Counted from the first letter of the stretch, positions 17,602 to 26,858 are shown. The stretch is 48,678 nucleotides of DNA from CAMCHP01 sp036835325 (GCA_036835325.1 DAITMF010000026.1:1-48678); one strand, 5' to 3'. A program made the numbers and translations. The notes: generated by a model not told the origin, from the letters alone.

Positions 17602-18429
17602 ATGAAACTTCACCTCAGTAAACCCCTTGTTTTTCTTGACCTTGAAACCACAGGCACCAATGTCGCCAGCGACCGCATTGTTGAAATTGCGCTCGTAAAG
17701 GTGATGCCCGATCAAAGCATGGTCTCCAAACCCGACAAGTCTGCAGGAGAGTCGCGCTTTTTGGTGAATCCTGAAATGCCCATTCCGGCAGTGACCAGTG
17801 CGGTTCATGGCATCTTCGACGCTGATGTGGCCAGTGCGCCAACCTTCAAAGAACTTGCCCCGAAGTTGTTCAAGTTTATGCACGGCTGCGACCTGGCAGG
17901 ATTCAACTCAAACAAGTTTGACCTGCCTTTGCTGGCCGAGGAGTTTCTGAGGGCAGGAATCGATTTCAACCTCGATGAACGAAACATCATCGATGTGCAA
18001 GTGCTCTTCCATTTGATGGAGCAACGCACGCTGCGCGCCGGGTATAAATTCTACACAGGCAAAACCCTCGAAAACGCCCACGAAGCACTGGCCGACACCC
18101 TTGCAACCTATGAGGTCTTCGTTGAACAGGTACGCCGCTATGCCGGTGAAGCAGTGTACGATTTGCAAGGCAAGCACATCACCACTTTTCAGAACGACAT
18201 GGAGGTGCTGCACCGCATTTCTCAACGTCACCGTCCGGCTGACTTGATGGGCCGCATGGTGTACAATGAGAATGGTGAGGTGGTGTTTAACTTCGGCAAG
18301 TACAAAGACCGTTCGGTCGCAGATGTACTGCGCAACGATCCCGGATATTACGGCTGGATGATGCAAGGTGACTTCCCCCTCTACACCAAGAAAGTCTTAC
18401 GTGAAATAAAAGAGTCGCTCCACGCTTGA
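17602..18429 (+). CDS. DnaQ-like 3'-5' exonuclease (DEDDh)
   Basis: The 275-residue protein has a complete DEDDh exonuclease domain: Asp13 and Glu15 in FLDLETTGTN, Asp107 in NSNKFDLPLL, and His160 with Asp165 in HEALADT. It resembles the DNA polymerase III epsilon subunit. A C-terminal extension (about 225-275, FGKYKDRSVADVL and GWMMQGDFPLYTKKVLREI) resembles the short module seen in other Bacteroidetes DnaQ-like proteins. It may proofread for a polymerase or act alone in repair. TTAATTTG lies 5 nt before the ATG, so the message may be almost leaderless. The next gene starts 3 nt after the stop. Confidence 0.9.
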   Translation: MKLHLSKPLVFLDLETTGTNVASDRIVEIALVKVMPDQSMVSKPDKSAGESRFLVNPEMPIPAVTSAVHGIFDADVASAPTFKELAPKLFKFMHGCDLAGFNSNKFDLPLLAEEFLRAGIDFNLDERNIIDVQVLFHLMEQRTLRAGYKFYTGKTLENAHEALADTLATYEVFVEQVRRYAGEAVYDLQGKHITTFQNDMEVLHRISQRHRPADLMGRMVYNENGEVVFNFGKYKDRSVADVLRNDPGYYGWMMQGDFPLYTKKVLREIKESLHA

Positions 18430-18432
18430 GCC

Positions 18433-19545
18433 ATGCGAATTGCCGTTCTGGTATCGAACGATTTGGTGCACGACCAGCGGGTGAGAAAAACCTGCGATGT
18501 TATGCTCCGAAAAGGGTGGGAGCTTACCTTAATTGGTCGACTTCTTCCTGACAGTAAACCCATTTCACGGCCCTACGAAACCCACCGCATCAGCGGGATG
18601 CCCAAAGCAGGTGCGAGGTTTTATGCACACCTGCAGTGGCAGCTGTGGCGCTACCTTTCGCAGCGCTCCGACATTGACGCAATTTGGGCCAACGACCTCG
18701 ACACCCTTTGGCCTGCGTGGCACTATGCCAAAGCCCGCAAGCTGCCCATTATTTACGATAGCCACGAGTACTTCCTCGGCGCTGCCGGACTCACCAATCG
18801 TCGATTCCCGAAATGGGTTTGGCGGCAAATTGAGTCGCGCATCTTCCCAAAACTCACGCATGCCATTACGGTAAACGAGCACATCGCGCAACTGTACCGC
18901 CAACAGTACGGCGTTGATGTGAAAGTTGTGCGCAACGTGCCTGAGTTGCTGCCTCCACCCGAACCGGCAACGCGTGCCGAGTTTGAACTTCCGGAAGGAA
19001 AACTCGCCATCCTTCAAGGTGCATTCATGGACCGTGACCGGGGTGTTTTGGAGGCTGTCGCAGCGATGGATTTGCTTCCTGATGTAAACCTACTGCTCGT
19101 TGGCGCCGGCGAAGAGTGGGAGGAAGCACGCCGCCGCTCATCCGCGCGAAGCGCAAAAAATCGCATCATTTGCCTCCCAAAACAAGAGTACAACCGATTG
19201 CGTCAGCTTACCCGTTTGGCCGACGTTGGCCTTTCGCTCGACAAGCCCGTGCATGAGAATTACCAGTTCAGTTTGCCCAATAAGCTGTTTGATTATTTAC
19301 ATGCCGGTGTACCGGTAGTGGCTTCGAATGTGCCTGAAGTGGCCAAGGTTGTGCGTGCATTTGGGGTTGGTGAATTGACAGCTTCAGTGACTCCTGATGC
19401 CATCGCCTCAGCCATTCGCAAGGTGATTGACAACGGTGCTGAACATTACTCAGTAAACATTTCAAAGGCCGCAGAGGCCTTCAATTGGCAGAAAGAATCA
19501 ATGACCATTGAGGCCATACTCGATAGCATCGCGGGCGAGCTATAG
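18433..19545 (+). CDS. GT4-type (GT-B fold) glycosyltransferase
   Basis: The 370-residue protein has the two-domain layout of GT-B enzymes. Residues 1-170 include IWANDLDTLWPAW and YDSHEYF. The C-terminal domain has LLLVGAGEEW near residue 218 and the donor-binding region PNKLFDYLHAGVPVVASNVPEVAKVV near 280-305, with the usual EX7E-like helix weakened. It probably adds a sugar to a surface polysaccharide or lipid. It follows the exonuclease gene by 3 nt. Its 3' end overlaps the 3' end of the convergent GT2 gene by 6 bp. Confidence 0.85.
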   Translation: MRIAVLVSNDLVHDQRVRKTCDVMLRKGWELTLIGRLLPDSKPISRPYETHRISGMPKAGARFYAHLQWQLWRYLSQRSDIDAIWANDLDTLWPAWHYAKARKLPIIYDSHEYFLGAAGLTNRRFPKWVWRQIESRIFPKLTHAITVNEHIAQLYRQQYGVDVKVVRNVPELLPPPEPATRAEFELPEGKLAILQGAFMDRDRGVLEAVAAMDLLPDVNLLLVGAGEEWEEARRRSSARSAKNRIICLPKQEYNRLRQLTRLADVGLSLDKPVHENYQFSLPNKLFDYLHAGVPVVASNVPEVAKVVRAFGVGELTASVTPDAIASAIRKVIDNGAEHYSVNISKAAEAFNWQKESMTIEAILDSIAGEL

Positions 19546-20268
19546 CTGTTTGTAGAGGTACTTTGCCATTAGCCAGAATGGGAGCCAAACCAAGTGAAGC
19601 CTCGGTAGCAAACGGCTTTTTAGCCGCCATTCTTCACGGTAAAGGCTGCGATTGAACCGCTTTGATAAACCGCCGGGTTCGCAGTGGGCGACAAGGTTGT
19701 TGGTGCAAATTGTTGAAAACCGCTGTTGATACAACCACAGATTGAGGTGGTAATCGCCCAAAACCTTGAGGTCATCAGGATACCGGTAATGCTTCACGTG
19801 TTCGCGTCGGTAAATGCAGCCTTGGTGGTGCACGGTGTTTTTGAAAAGCAACGCACTGCTCCATTGCGGTGAGTGGTACTCGGGAACACCTTTCGCCCTT
19901 GGGGTAAGGTTGTGCACTTTGCCACACACAAGTGAACAGGTGTCGTTGGCCGCACTCAGCAGATTGAACAGCGCATGTGGATGTGCCAAACGGTCATCGG
20001 CACCCAAAAAATACACCCAATTGCCCTTTGATGCCGCAATTCCACGGTTCATGGCATCGTAAACTCCCGCATCAGGCTGCCGTAAATGACGAATCGGATG
20101 CTGCGAATAGTGCGCGACAAGGTCAAGGGTTTCTACGTCATTTCCCCCATCGCAAAGTATTACTTCCCAAGCAACGTCAGCTTGTTCGATGATGCTCTTC
20201 AAAGCCTCTTCCAAGGCCGCAGGCATTTCGTAAACGGCGATTACAATGCTGATTGAAGCTTCGCGCAT
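19540..20268 (-). CDS. GT2 family glycosyltransferase
   Basis: This 242-residue GT-A enzyme shows SIVIAVYEMPAALEEAL at the N-terminus, VILCDGGNDVETLDLV (about 37-52), PDAGVYDAMNRGIAASKGNWVYF (about 66-88) and the metal-binding GADD at about 90-93. Relatives transfer hexoses in capsule or O-antigen-like clusters. The start ATG overlaps the ftsE stop as TGATG, so translation is coupled to ftsE. It may therefore work at the septum or simply be carried in the same message. Confidence 0.88.
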   Translation of the reverse strand: MREASISIVIAVYEMPAALEEALKSIIEQADVAWEVILCDGGNDVETLDLVAHYSQHPIRHLRQPDAGVYDAMNRGIAASKGNWVYFLGADDRLAHPHALFNLLSAANDTCSLVCGKVHNLTPRAKGVPEYHSPQWSSALLFKNTVHHQGCIYRREHVKHYRYPDDLKVLGDYHLNLWLYQQRFSTICTNNLVAHCEPGGLSKRFNRSLYREEWRLKSRLLPRLHLVWLPFWLMAKYLYKQL

Positions 20269-20969
20269 CAGCGGTAAGAGAAATCATTGAAGTGGTTCAT
20301 CGATGCTGCATCGCGAAGCTTTTCATCGCCACAAACAAGGGTACGTGCTTCAAACTTCTTCATTGAAGAATAGTCGTGCGTTGCCATGAGCACTGCGGTG
20401 CCTCCTTTGGAGATTTCAAACAGCAGGTGCAAAATGCCTTCAGTCGTAGTGGGGTCAAGGTTGCCCGTTGGTTCGTCGGCCAAAATCAGTTCGGGTTCAT
20501 TGAGCAAAGCGCGGGCAATAGCTACCCGTTGTTGCTCACCGCCTGACAGCTCGAACGGCATTTTGTAGCCTTTGGTTTCGAGGCCTACCTTGGCCAAAAC
20601 GTCGTTCATTCGCGCTTCCATTTCAGCGTTGCTTTTCCATCCGGTGGCTTTCAGCACGAATTTCAGGTTGTCGTTTACGCTGCGGTCAGTGAGCAATTCG
20701 AAGTCTTGAAACACAATGCCGAGTTTACGGCGTAGGAAAGGTATTTGCTTGCGCTTCAGCTTAAGCAGGTCGAATCCACACACACGAGCTTCACCATTTT
20801 TGACCGGAAGTTCACCATATAAAACTTTCAACAATGAACTTTTTCCGCTCCCGGTTTTACCAATGAGGTACACAAATTCTCCGGGGGCAATGCTCACGGT
20901 CACATCGCGCAAAACGGTGTTTTCATTTTGCGCTACATTGACATTGTTGAGGTATACGGTGGGCTCCAT
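20268..20969 (-). CDS. ftsE: Cell division ATP-binding protein FtsE
   Basis: The 233-residue ABC ATPase has Walker A GKTGSGKSS (about 37-45), the Q-loop VFQDFELL, the signature LSGGEQQR and Walker B LILADEPTGNLDP, with H-loop MATHD. The FtsE subfamily is recognised by the overall pattern, including LRRKLGIVFQDF. FtsE pairs with the membrane protein FtsX to activate peptidoglycan hydrolases at the division site. No ftsX lies beside it here. Minus-strand TACCTTTC (20975-20982) and TAATTTCG (20986-20993) may be promoter elements. Confidence 0.9.
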   Translation of the reverse strand: MEPTVYLNNVNVAQNENTVLRDVTVSIAPGEFVYLIGKTGSGKSSLLKVLYGELPVKNGEARVCGFDLLKLKRKQIPFLRRKLGIVFQDFELLTDRSVNDNLKFVLKATGWKSNAEMEARMNDVLAKVGLETKGYKMPFELSGGEQQRVAIARALLNEPELILADEPTGNLDPTTTEGILHLLFEISKGGTAVLMATHDYSSMKKFEARTLVCGDEKLRDAASMNHFNDFSYR

Positions 20970-21011
20970 GATGCGAAAGGTAAAGCGAAATTACCAAACA
21001 GGGATGATCCT

Positions 21012-21698
21012 TCAGAAGAGGTAAATTCTTGCGCTTACGCGGATGCGTGAAGCAGTGTTCCACCAACGTTCGAATTCGGTGCCATCGCCGAGGGCATCTT
21101 GCAGGGTATGGCTAACCAAAAGTTCAACCCGCGAAACCGATTCTCCGACCCGCATCGGATAGGATAGACCAAGTTCAATGCGTGGCACAACAGGCGTGGG
21201 ATTTACCCGCGAGGTGACTTCAGGAAAGGCATTGATTTCGGCATATCCGCCCACGATAAGGTTTACTGCCCGCGCTTGGTAGAAGTGACCGATGTGCACT
21301 TGCGCTCCTACATCTCCACTGAGGTACATAAACTGCACGGTCAATGGAGTTCCGGGCCCGACCTCGTCGTACTTGATCTGCGTCGGAAGAAGGGTCAATC
21401 CGAACACGCCGCGCAATTGGAAGAGTTTCGAAAGTGGCACCTGAGCGCCAAAAGCGGCGCTTGCACCAATTGCCCAAGGGGCAGTTACGGCTGCGTACTT
21501 GGTCATCAACGCTTGCGACGGGTTGGCTGTTCCGCGCATCACACCGCTTTCGAGACCAAGGTAAAAACCCGGACGAATAGCGCTCGTCCGGGTTTTTGTG
21601 GTGTCATTTACATAGTTTTCACCGATCGAGATTTCCTGTGTAATCGCCGCTACCGGTAGCAACACAAGAAGTAATCCGCCGATCAATCTGCGTATCAT
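21012..21698 (-). CDS. Outer-membrane beta-barrel protein, unknown function
   Basis: The 228-residue protein starts with a signal peptide (about 1-20, ending AAITQ). Alternating aromatic and glycine-rich strands follow, ending in RIRVSARIYLF, with the terminal phenylalanine usual for outer-membrane barrels. An eight- to ten-strand barrel is likely. The ATG overlaps the stop of the upstream M16 gene (ATGA), which places it in the M16 operon. It might be a membrane partner of the two peptidases. No specific family was recognised. Confidence 0.7.
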   Translation of the reverse strand: MIRRLIGGLLLVLLPVAAITQEISIGENYVNDTTKTRTSAIRPGFYLGLESGVMRGTANPSQALMTKYAAVTAPWAIGASAAFGAQVPLSKLFQLRGVFGLTLLPTQIKYDEVGPGTPLTVQFMYLSGDVGAQVHIGHFYQARAVNLIVGGYAEINAFPEVTSRVNPTPVVPRIELGLSYPMRVGESVSRVELLVSHTLQDALGDGTEFERWWNTASRIRVSARIYLF

Positions 21699-23770
21699 TT
21701 GAAATCAGCGTCGTTGATGCGTTTGTTTACCGCCACTTCATCGAGTATGATCTCGATGGTTTGTGGTCCGACTTGCTGTACAATGTGCGAAGGGAACTTC
21801 ACTCCACCTGACTCAGCATACGCTTTGATATTGGTGGCGATGGTCATATCGCCTTGCGGCGTTTCTTGGCTCATTTCAGAACCAAGTTCAAAACCGGTTG
21901 CGACACTGTAGTAGTTCACGCTGCTTACCTTGCCGCCTTTCATCATTTCGACAACGTAGGCGGGCTCATCGTTGAAACTGCCCATGCCTTTGAGAACAGC
22001 ACTCATTCCGTAGTCGGCCAAGCGAGTGAGCGCAAGCAGGTCAATTTGCATGCGGGCTTCACCAACTTCTTCTTCCGACATCTCAATGCTCTGCCCCATT
22101 TGGCTGTTGCTGCCTTTTTTGCCGTTGATGATTTGTTTCATGAGTTCCATTTCACCCATTTTCACTTGCATAAGCATCTTGTCGGGCGACTTCACCTTGC
22201 GGCTGTAGGCCATTGACATGGGGCCCATGGCCATTGTACCGATTTCTTCGTAGGTGTTGATTTTCTTCAGGTTGTCAACGCCTCCCAATGCCGCGTAGTA
22301 CGCATTGAATACGTCGTTGGCGGTCATCCCTTCCGGAGCAGGCTGCAAGTCGGTGTAGGGTTCACCGTGCATGTCGTAGTACTCCACTTTGCCTGACTTG
22401 GCAAAACGAGCCAGTTTTTCACCCACCTCGTCTTTGTTGCCAACTACCGTGATGAAGAGCTTGTTGGGGTCAAGGTAGCGCTGAGCAACACGAAGCACGT
22501 CTTCAGCTGTGACCGCTTCAAGCTTGTTCAAGTAGGTTGCGTAGTAGTCTTTCGGCAAGTTGTACCGCTCGATGTTGAGGGCGAAACGGGCGATGGTTTG
22601 AGGCGATTCAAGGCTGCGCGCAAAACTGCCGTTCATGTAGTTCTTGATGAACTGCAAGGTGCTGTCTTCGACCAATTGCGTTGTGATGCGCTCAATTTCG
22701 TACAAGAACTCCACCACAGAGCTGTCGGTGACTTCGTTGCGCACACTTGCGCTCGCTGAGAAGCGGCCAATAACGGGGTCAGTGCTCAAACTCGCACGTG
22801 CACCGTAGGTAAAGGCTTTGTCTTCGCGAAGGTTTTGCATCAAACGGCCGCCAAACACACCGCCACCAAGGATGTTGTTCATCACGCTGGCTGCAATGGC
22901 ATCTGGGTGACCGGGAGGAAGATCAATCGGCGCAGTGATGTCAATCACGCTCTGAACAGCGCCACGCAGTGGCACGAATGCCACTCGGTTGCCTGCAGGA
23001 GCCGTTGGTTTCTCGTAGCTCTGACGCTCAACCGGCTTCGCTTTCCATGCACCGAAGTACTTGTTGGCTTGTGCTACGGCGGCTTCTGAGCTGATGTCAC
23101 CTACAATCACTAAGTAAGAGATGTTCGGACGCATAAACGCGTCGTAGTAAGCGATCAAGTCTTCACGGGTAATGGCCGCAACGGTTTTCTCCGTTTGCGG
23201 TTCACCGTAAGGGTGCTCTTTGCCGTAGGTCATAATGCCCGAAATGCTGCCGCTGATGTCGTCGGCCGAAGTTTTGGCACTCGCCAAACCCGAGAGCGTT
23301 TGCTTGCGTACTTTCTCCAATTCTTCTTCAGGGAAAGTAGGGTTGAGAAGCACATCTTGCATCAGTCCCAACAGCGCATCGCTGTGTTTGGTGAGGCATG
23401 ACCCGAAGATGCCCGTCGCGCTGGTCGACATCGATGCGCCGATAAAGTCGGTCGCAGCGTCAATCTCGGCTTTTGAGCGGTTGGTCGTACCTGCGCTCAT
23501 CAATCCGCCTGCGAATGAGGCATATCCGGCGCGGTCTCCTTCAAAGAGCGGACCGCGATCTACGGTGATTGAGTACGATACGCGTGGCAGTTTGTTGTTC
23601 TCAACAACGATGACTTTCAGGCCGTTGTCAAGCGTGAAGGTTTCGTATTTCCCGATGTTGATTTGCGGTGCCGGACCGGCCGCTGGGGCCGATGAACGGT
23701 CAACTTTTGGGGCTGAACAGGCAGCAAGCCCTACAACGAGCGCTCCTGCAATGAAATGAATCAGTCTCAT
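21695..23770 (-). CDS. Noncatalytic M16-family lipoprotein with an added C-terminal domain
   Basis: Residues 1-18 form a lipoprotein signal ending LAAC (Cys18). Residues about 40-460 are two M16 peptidase lobes, but the zinc site is lost: the HxxEH position reads GYASFAGGLM. This is the usual state of the beta-type partner in Bacteroidetes M16 pairs. Residues about 480-691 form an extra domain starting VFNAYYAALGGVDNLKKINTYEEIG, which resembles the LolA/outer-membrane lipoprotein-sorting fold. That likeness is inferred from pattern only. The active M16 partner lies 22 bp upstream and a barrel gene follows with a 4-bp overlap, so a three-part envelope complex is likely. Confidence 0.88.
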   Translation of the reverse strand: MRLIHFIAGALVVGLAACSAPKVDRSSAPAAGPAPQINIGKYETFTLDNGLKVIVVENNKLPRVSYSITVDRGPLFEGDRAGYASFAGGLMSAGTTNRSKAEIDAATDFIGASMSTSATGIFGSCLTKHSDALLGLMQDVLLNPTFPEEELEKVRKQTLSGLASAKTSADDISGSISGIMTYGKEHPYGEPQTEKTVAAITREDLIAYYDAFMRPNISYLVIVGDISSEAAVAQANKYFGAWKAKPVERQSYEKPTAPAGNRVAFVPLRGAVQSVIDITAPIDLPPGHPDAIAASVMNNILGGGVFGGRLMQNLREDKAFTYGARASLSTDPVIGRFSASASVRNEVTDSSVVEFLYEIERITTQLVEDSTLQFIKNYMNGSFARSLESPQTIARFALNIERYNLPKDYYATYLNKLEAVTAEDVLRVAQRYLDPNKLFITVVGNKDEVGEKLARFAKSGKVEYYDMHGEPYTDLQPAPEGMTANDVFNAYYAALGGVDNLKKINTYEEIGTMAMGPMSMAYSRKVKSPDKMLMQVKMGEMELMKQIINGKKGSNSQMGQSIEMSEEEVGEARMQIDLLALTRLADYGMSAVLKGMGSFNDEPAYVVEMMKGGKVSSVNYYSVATGFELGSEMSQETPQGDMTIATNIKAYAESGGVKFPSHIVQQVGPQTIEIILDEVAVNKRINDADFK

Positions 23771-23792
23771 GATATTTCGCGGGTTTCAGTTC

Positions 23793-25136
23793 TTATTGGG
23801 CGTCTTCGTTGTACAGGAAGTACAGCACAACCCGGTTTTCAGGAGTGTAATATTTTTGGGCCGCTGCGCGGATGTCTTCCGGAGTTACCTTCATGTAGCG
23901 TTCAACCTCGGTATTGATGAGGTTGGTGTCGCCAAAGTACATGCGGTAATTGGCAAGCGATTCGGCAATGCCCGCAACGGACGAATTTGACGATACAAAC
24001 CCGTTCTCGATCTGATTGCGCAGTTTCTGCAACTCGTCATCTGAGATCAGTTCGGTTTTCATGCGCTCAATCTCTTCATTCATGGCTGCTTCAACATCTT
24101 CAGGAGCCACGCCCATATTGGCAAGCGAAAACGCCATGGTGAGCCCGGGATCTTCCAAACCAAAACTGAAAGCACCACAAAACAATGCAAGTTGCTTTTC
24201 TTCAACCACTGCGCGGTTCAAGCGGCTTGATGCACCAGAACTCAAAATCTGGTTCAGCATGTCTACTGCGTAGTAATCAGGAGTTCCCTGAGCCGGAATG
24301 CGGTATGCTTGCAACACCATTGGAAGCTGATCTTTCCCATACACTACGTCGCGTACTTCTGCGGTTGAGGCGGGCTCAACAACTGTCGGACGAGGAACTT
24401 CACGGGTTCCGCGAGGGATGCTCCCAAAGTACTGCTCAATCAGTTTCTTGGTGGTTTTGCTGTCGAAGTCGCCGGCAATTGACAAAATGGCGTTCTCGGG
24501 CACGTAGAAGGTCTTGTAGAAATCGATGAACTCCTGTTCTTGTGCGGCATCGAGGTGCTCCATTGAGCCGATGGTTGTCCAACGGTAGGGGTGCTCGGTG
24601 TAAGCGCGTTTCATGGTCTCTTCAAGCAAGCGGCCATAGGGCTGGTTGTCAATGCGTTGACGCTTTTCTTCTTTCACCACTTCACGCTGTGTTTCAATGC
24701 CTACGTTTTCAACTTTGGCATGCAGCATGCGCTCTGACTCAAGCCACAAACCAAGTTCAAGTTGGTTGCTTGGCAGCAATTCGTAGTAAAATGTGCGGTC
24801 ATTTGACGTGTTTGCATTGAGCACGCCGCCTGCGTTTTCAATGTAGCGGCTAAACTCTCCACGACCGATGTTTTCAGAGCCTTCAAACAGCAAGTGCTCA
24901 AAGAAGTGCGCCATACCGGTGCGATTGGGGTCTTCATTTTTCGACCCCACGTGGTACATGATCGTTACCGCAACAATGGGCGTTGAATGGTCTTCATGGA
25001 GAATGACATGCAAACCGTTCTTCAAGGTGTATTCCTCAAACTCGATTTGACGCATCTGCCCAACCGCAGTCAATGCAGGAAGGAGCATAAGGGCCACAAG
25101 CGCCCTTAGGTAATGCTTTTGGTTCATAGTTTTCAT
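23793..25136 (-). CDS. M16-family zinc metallopeptidase (active subunit)
   Basis: This 447-residue secreted peptidase has a signal peptide (about 1-27) and the inverted zinc motif HFFEH (His77, Glu80, His81). NDRTFYYELLPSNQLELGLWLESERM follows and supplies the distal glutamate. Overall it is the pitrilysin/processing-peptidase fold, active in the periplasm on peptides or small unfolded proteins. It is the catalytic partner of the downstream inactive M16 lipoprotein. TACCTTTG on the minus strand ends 7 nt before the start codon at 25136. An in-frame ATG three codons later is an alternative start. Confidence 0.93.
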   Translation of the reverse strand: MKTMNQKHYLRALVALMLLPALTAVGQMRQIEFEEYTLKNGLHVILHEDHSTPIVAVTIMYHVGSKNEDPNRTGMAHFFEHLLFEGSENIGRGEFSRYIENAGGVLNANTSNDRTFYYELLPSNQLELGLWLESERMLHAKVENVGIETQREVVKEEKRQRIDNQPYGRLLEETMKRAYTEHPYRWTTIGSMEHLDAAQEQEFIDFYKTFYVPENAILSIAGDFDSKTTKKLIEQYFGSIPRGTREVPRPTVVEPASTAEVRDVVYGKDQLPMVLQAYRIPAQGTPDYYAVDMLNQILSSGASSRLNRAVVEEKQLALFCGAFSFGLEDPGLTMAFSLANMGVAPEDVEAAMNEEIERMKTELISDDELQKLRNQIENGFVSSNSSVAGIAESLANYRMYFGDTNLINTEVERYMKVTPEDIRAAAQKYYTPENRVVLYFLYNEDAQ

Positions 25137-25143
25137 TTGCCTT

Positions 25144-25151
25144 CAAAGGTA
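25144..25151 (-). promoter_or_regulatory. Promoter -7-like element TACCTTTG of the M16 operon
   Basis: On the minus strand the octamer TACCTTTG matches TAnnTTTG exactly and ends 7 nt before the first M16 ATG. The predicted leader is only a few bases long. No clear -33 element was seen. Confidence 0.5.
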
Positions 25152-25271
25152 GTGCAAAGCACCTATTCATGCTGCGCTTCAATCGGGCAGCGGTTGAAAT
25201 GCGTGTTCATCGGTTTGCGTTCGACGTTCGTGGTGTTTTGCGTTTCTTTGTGGCCACCATTGCGAAGAAAC

Positions 25272-26765
25272 ATGGAAGAGTTTCACGTCTCACATAATCA
25301 GGTTGGAATTGCTGCACTCCAAAAAGTGCTCGCCAACAAAGCCACAGTAAAATTGTCTGATGAAGCGGTTAGCGCCATAAACCGCTGCCGTGCCTACCTT
25401 GATGATCGCATAGCCAAGGGTGGAGCGCCCATTTACGGCATCAACACCGGCTTTGGCTCCCTCTGCGATACAGTAATACCATCTGATCAACTCGCGCGCC
25501 TTCAACGTAACCTAGTCATGTCGCACGCCTGTGGAACGGGCGACACCATCCCCACAGAAATCGTCCGATGGATGCTTTTGCTTAAAGCCATCGGATTGTC
25601 AAAAGGGCACTCGGGGGTGAACCTGCACACGGTGCAACGTTTGCTTGATCTGCTCAATCAAAACCTCCTTCCGGTGGTATACGACCAAGGCTCTCTAGGG
25701 GCCAGCGGAGACCTCGCACCGCTGGCACACCTCTCACTGCCGCTCATCGGCGAAGGGCAACTCTGGCATGAGGGCAAGATTAAGCCAACCAAAGAAATCT
25801 TCTGGTCGCTTGGCTGGGACGGAATCGAACTTCAAGCCAAAGAAGGCCTCGCTCTGCTTAACGGCACCCAGTTCATGTCGGCATACGCATGCCACATTGT
25901 GGCGCAGGCAAATGAGCTCATCGATTGGGCCGAAGCCATCGCCGCCATGAGCGTGCAGGCCTACGATGGCCGCATCGAACCGTTTGGCGAAGCGCTCAAT
26001 GCGATTCGCAAACAAACCGGTCAATCTGCAACAGCGGCCAATCTGCGCAGCATTCTTAGCGCCAGCCCAATGATGCTCAGGGAGAAGCAGCATGTACAAG
26101 ACCCTTATTCCTTCAGGTGCATTTCGCAAGTCATTGGTGCCTCGCGCGATGCGCTGAAGTATGTCAGCGATGTCGTTGAGCGTGAAATCAATGCCGTGAC
26201 CGACAACCCAACAATTTTCCCCGACGAAGACCTCGTGGTGTCAGGTGGTAACTTCCACGGTCAGCCGCTTGCCCTTGCCCTTGACTTCGCCGCAATTGCG
26301 ATGGCCGAAGTCGCAAGCATCTCTGAACGGCGCATTTATAAATTGATCGGGGGCCAACGCGGGCTGCCTCCGTTCCTCACGCCAGAGCCTGGCCTCAATT
26401 CAGGTTTCATGATTCCACAGTACACGGCCGCTTCAATCGTGAGCCAAAACAAACAGTTGTGCACCCCCGCCAGCGTCGATACCATTGACAGCAGCAACGG
26501 ACAAGAAGACCACGTTAGCATGGGAGCCAATGCCGCTACCAAAGGCCTGCGCGTGCTGAACAACCTGCGCAGAGTGTTGGGCATAGAATTGCTCACCGCT
26601 GCTCAGGCATTGGATTTTAGAGGGTTGGATGGATGTGCACCGTCAACCCTTGAATTGCATGCGCGGTTTAGAAAGCAAGTGCCCTTCTCTGAAGCCGACG
26701 AATACCTCCGTCCGCTTATTCAAAAAAGCATCGTTTTTGTGCAAAACTCTCTTCCAAACGGATGA
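25272..26765 (+). CDS. hutH: Histidine ammonia-lyase
   Basis: The 497-residue enzyme deaminates L-histidine to urocanate, the first step of histidine use. It has the MIO-forming triad Ala144-Ser145-Gly146 in GSLGASGDLAPLAH, YGINTGFG (about 55-62), SHACGTG (about 84-90) with the His that favours histidine or tyrosine over phenylalanine, and QEDHVSMG near the C-terminal third. The reading frame is open back to 25113, but MEEFHVSHNQ at 25272 gives the family length. No hutU, hutI or hutG is adjacent, so it is an isolated hutH. Tyrosine ammonia-lyase is the main alternative. Confidence 0.92.
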   Translation: MEEFHVSHNQVGIAALQKVLANKATVKLSDEAVSAINRCRAYLDDRIAKGGAPIYGINTGFGSLCDTVIPSDQLARLQRNLVMSHACGTGDTIPTEIVRWMLLLKAIGLSKGHSGVNLHTVQRLLDLLNQNLLPVVYDQGSLGASGDLAPLAHLSLPLIGEGQLWHEGKIKPTKEIFWSLGWDGIELQAKEGLALLNGTQFMSAYACHIVAQANELIDWAEAIAAMSVQAYDGRIEPFGEALNAIRKQTGQSATAANLRSILSASPMMLREKQHVQDPYSFRCISQVIGASRDALKYVSDVVEREINAVTDNPTIFPDEDLVVSGGNFHGQPLALALDFAAIAMAEVASISERRIYKLIGGQRGLPPFLTPEPGLNSGFMIPQYTAASIVSQNKQLCTPASVDTIDSSNGQEDHVSMGANAATKGLRVLNNLRRVLGIELLTAAQALDFRGLDGCAPSTLELHARFRKQVPFSEADEYLRPLIQKSIVFVQNSLPNG

Positions 26766-26773
26766 TATTTCCT

Positions 26774-26848
26774 TAACTTTGCCGTGATGTGCGTCTGCAT
26801 GACGACAATTGGTTAGTTATATTGTAGTTAAGATTTACGTTAAATTTG
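26774..26848 (+). promoter_or_regulatory. Two promoter -7-like elements upstream of the sigma-factor leader
   Basis: TAACTTTG at 26774-26781 and TAAATTTG at 26841-26848 both match TAnnTTTG. The second has TTG (within ATTG) at 26822-26824, 16 nt upstream, as a possible -33 element. Both precede the terminator hairpin at 26859-26891, so either start would produce RNA that meets this hairpin before the sigma gene. Confidence 0.45.
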
Positions 26849-26858
26849 GTTAAGTTGG

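Noticed and set aside
25113..25271. 53-residue N-terminal extension of hutH
   Set aside because: It overlaps the M16 start region on the other strand and is absent from the family, which starts close to MEEFHVSH.
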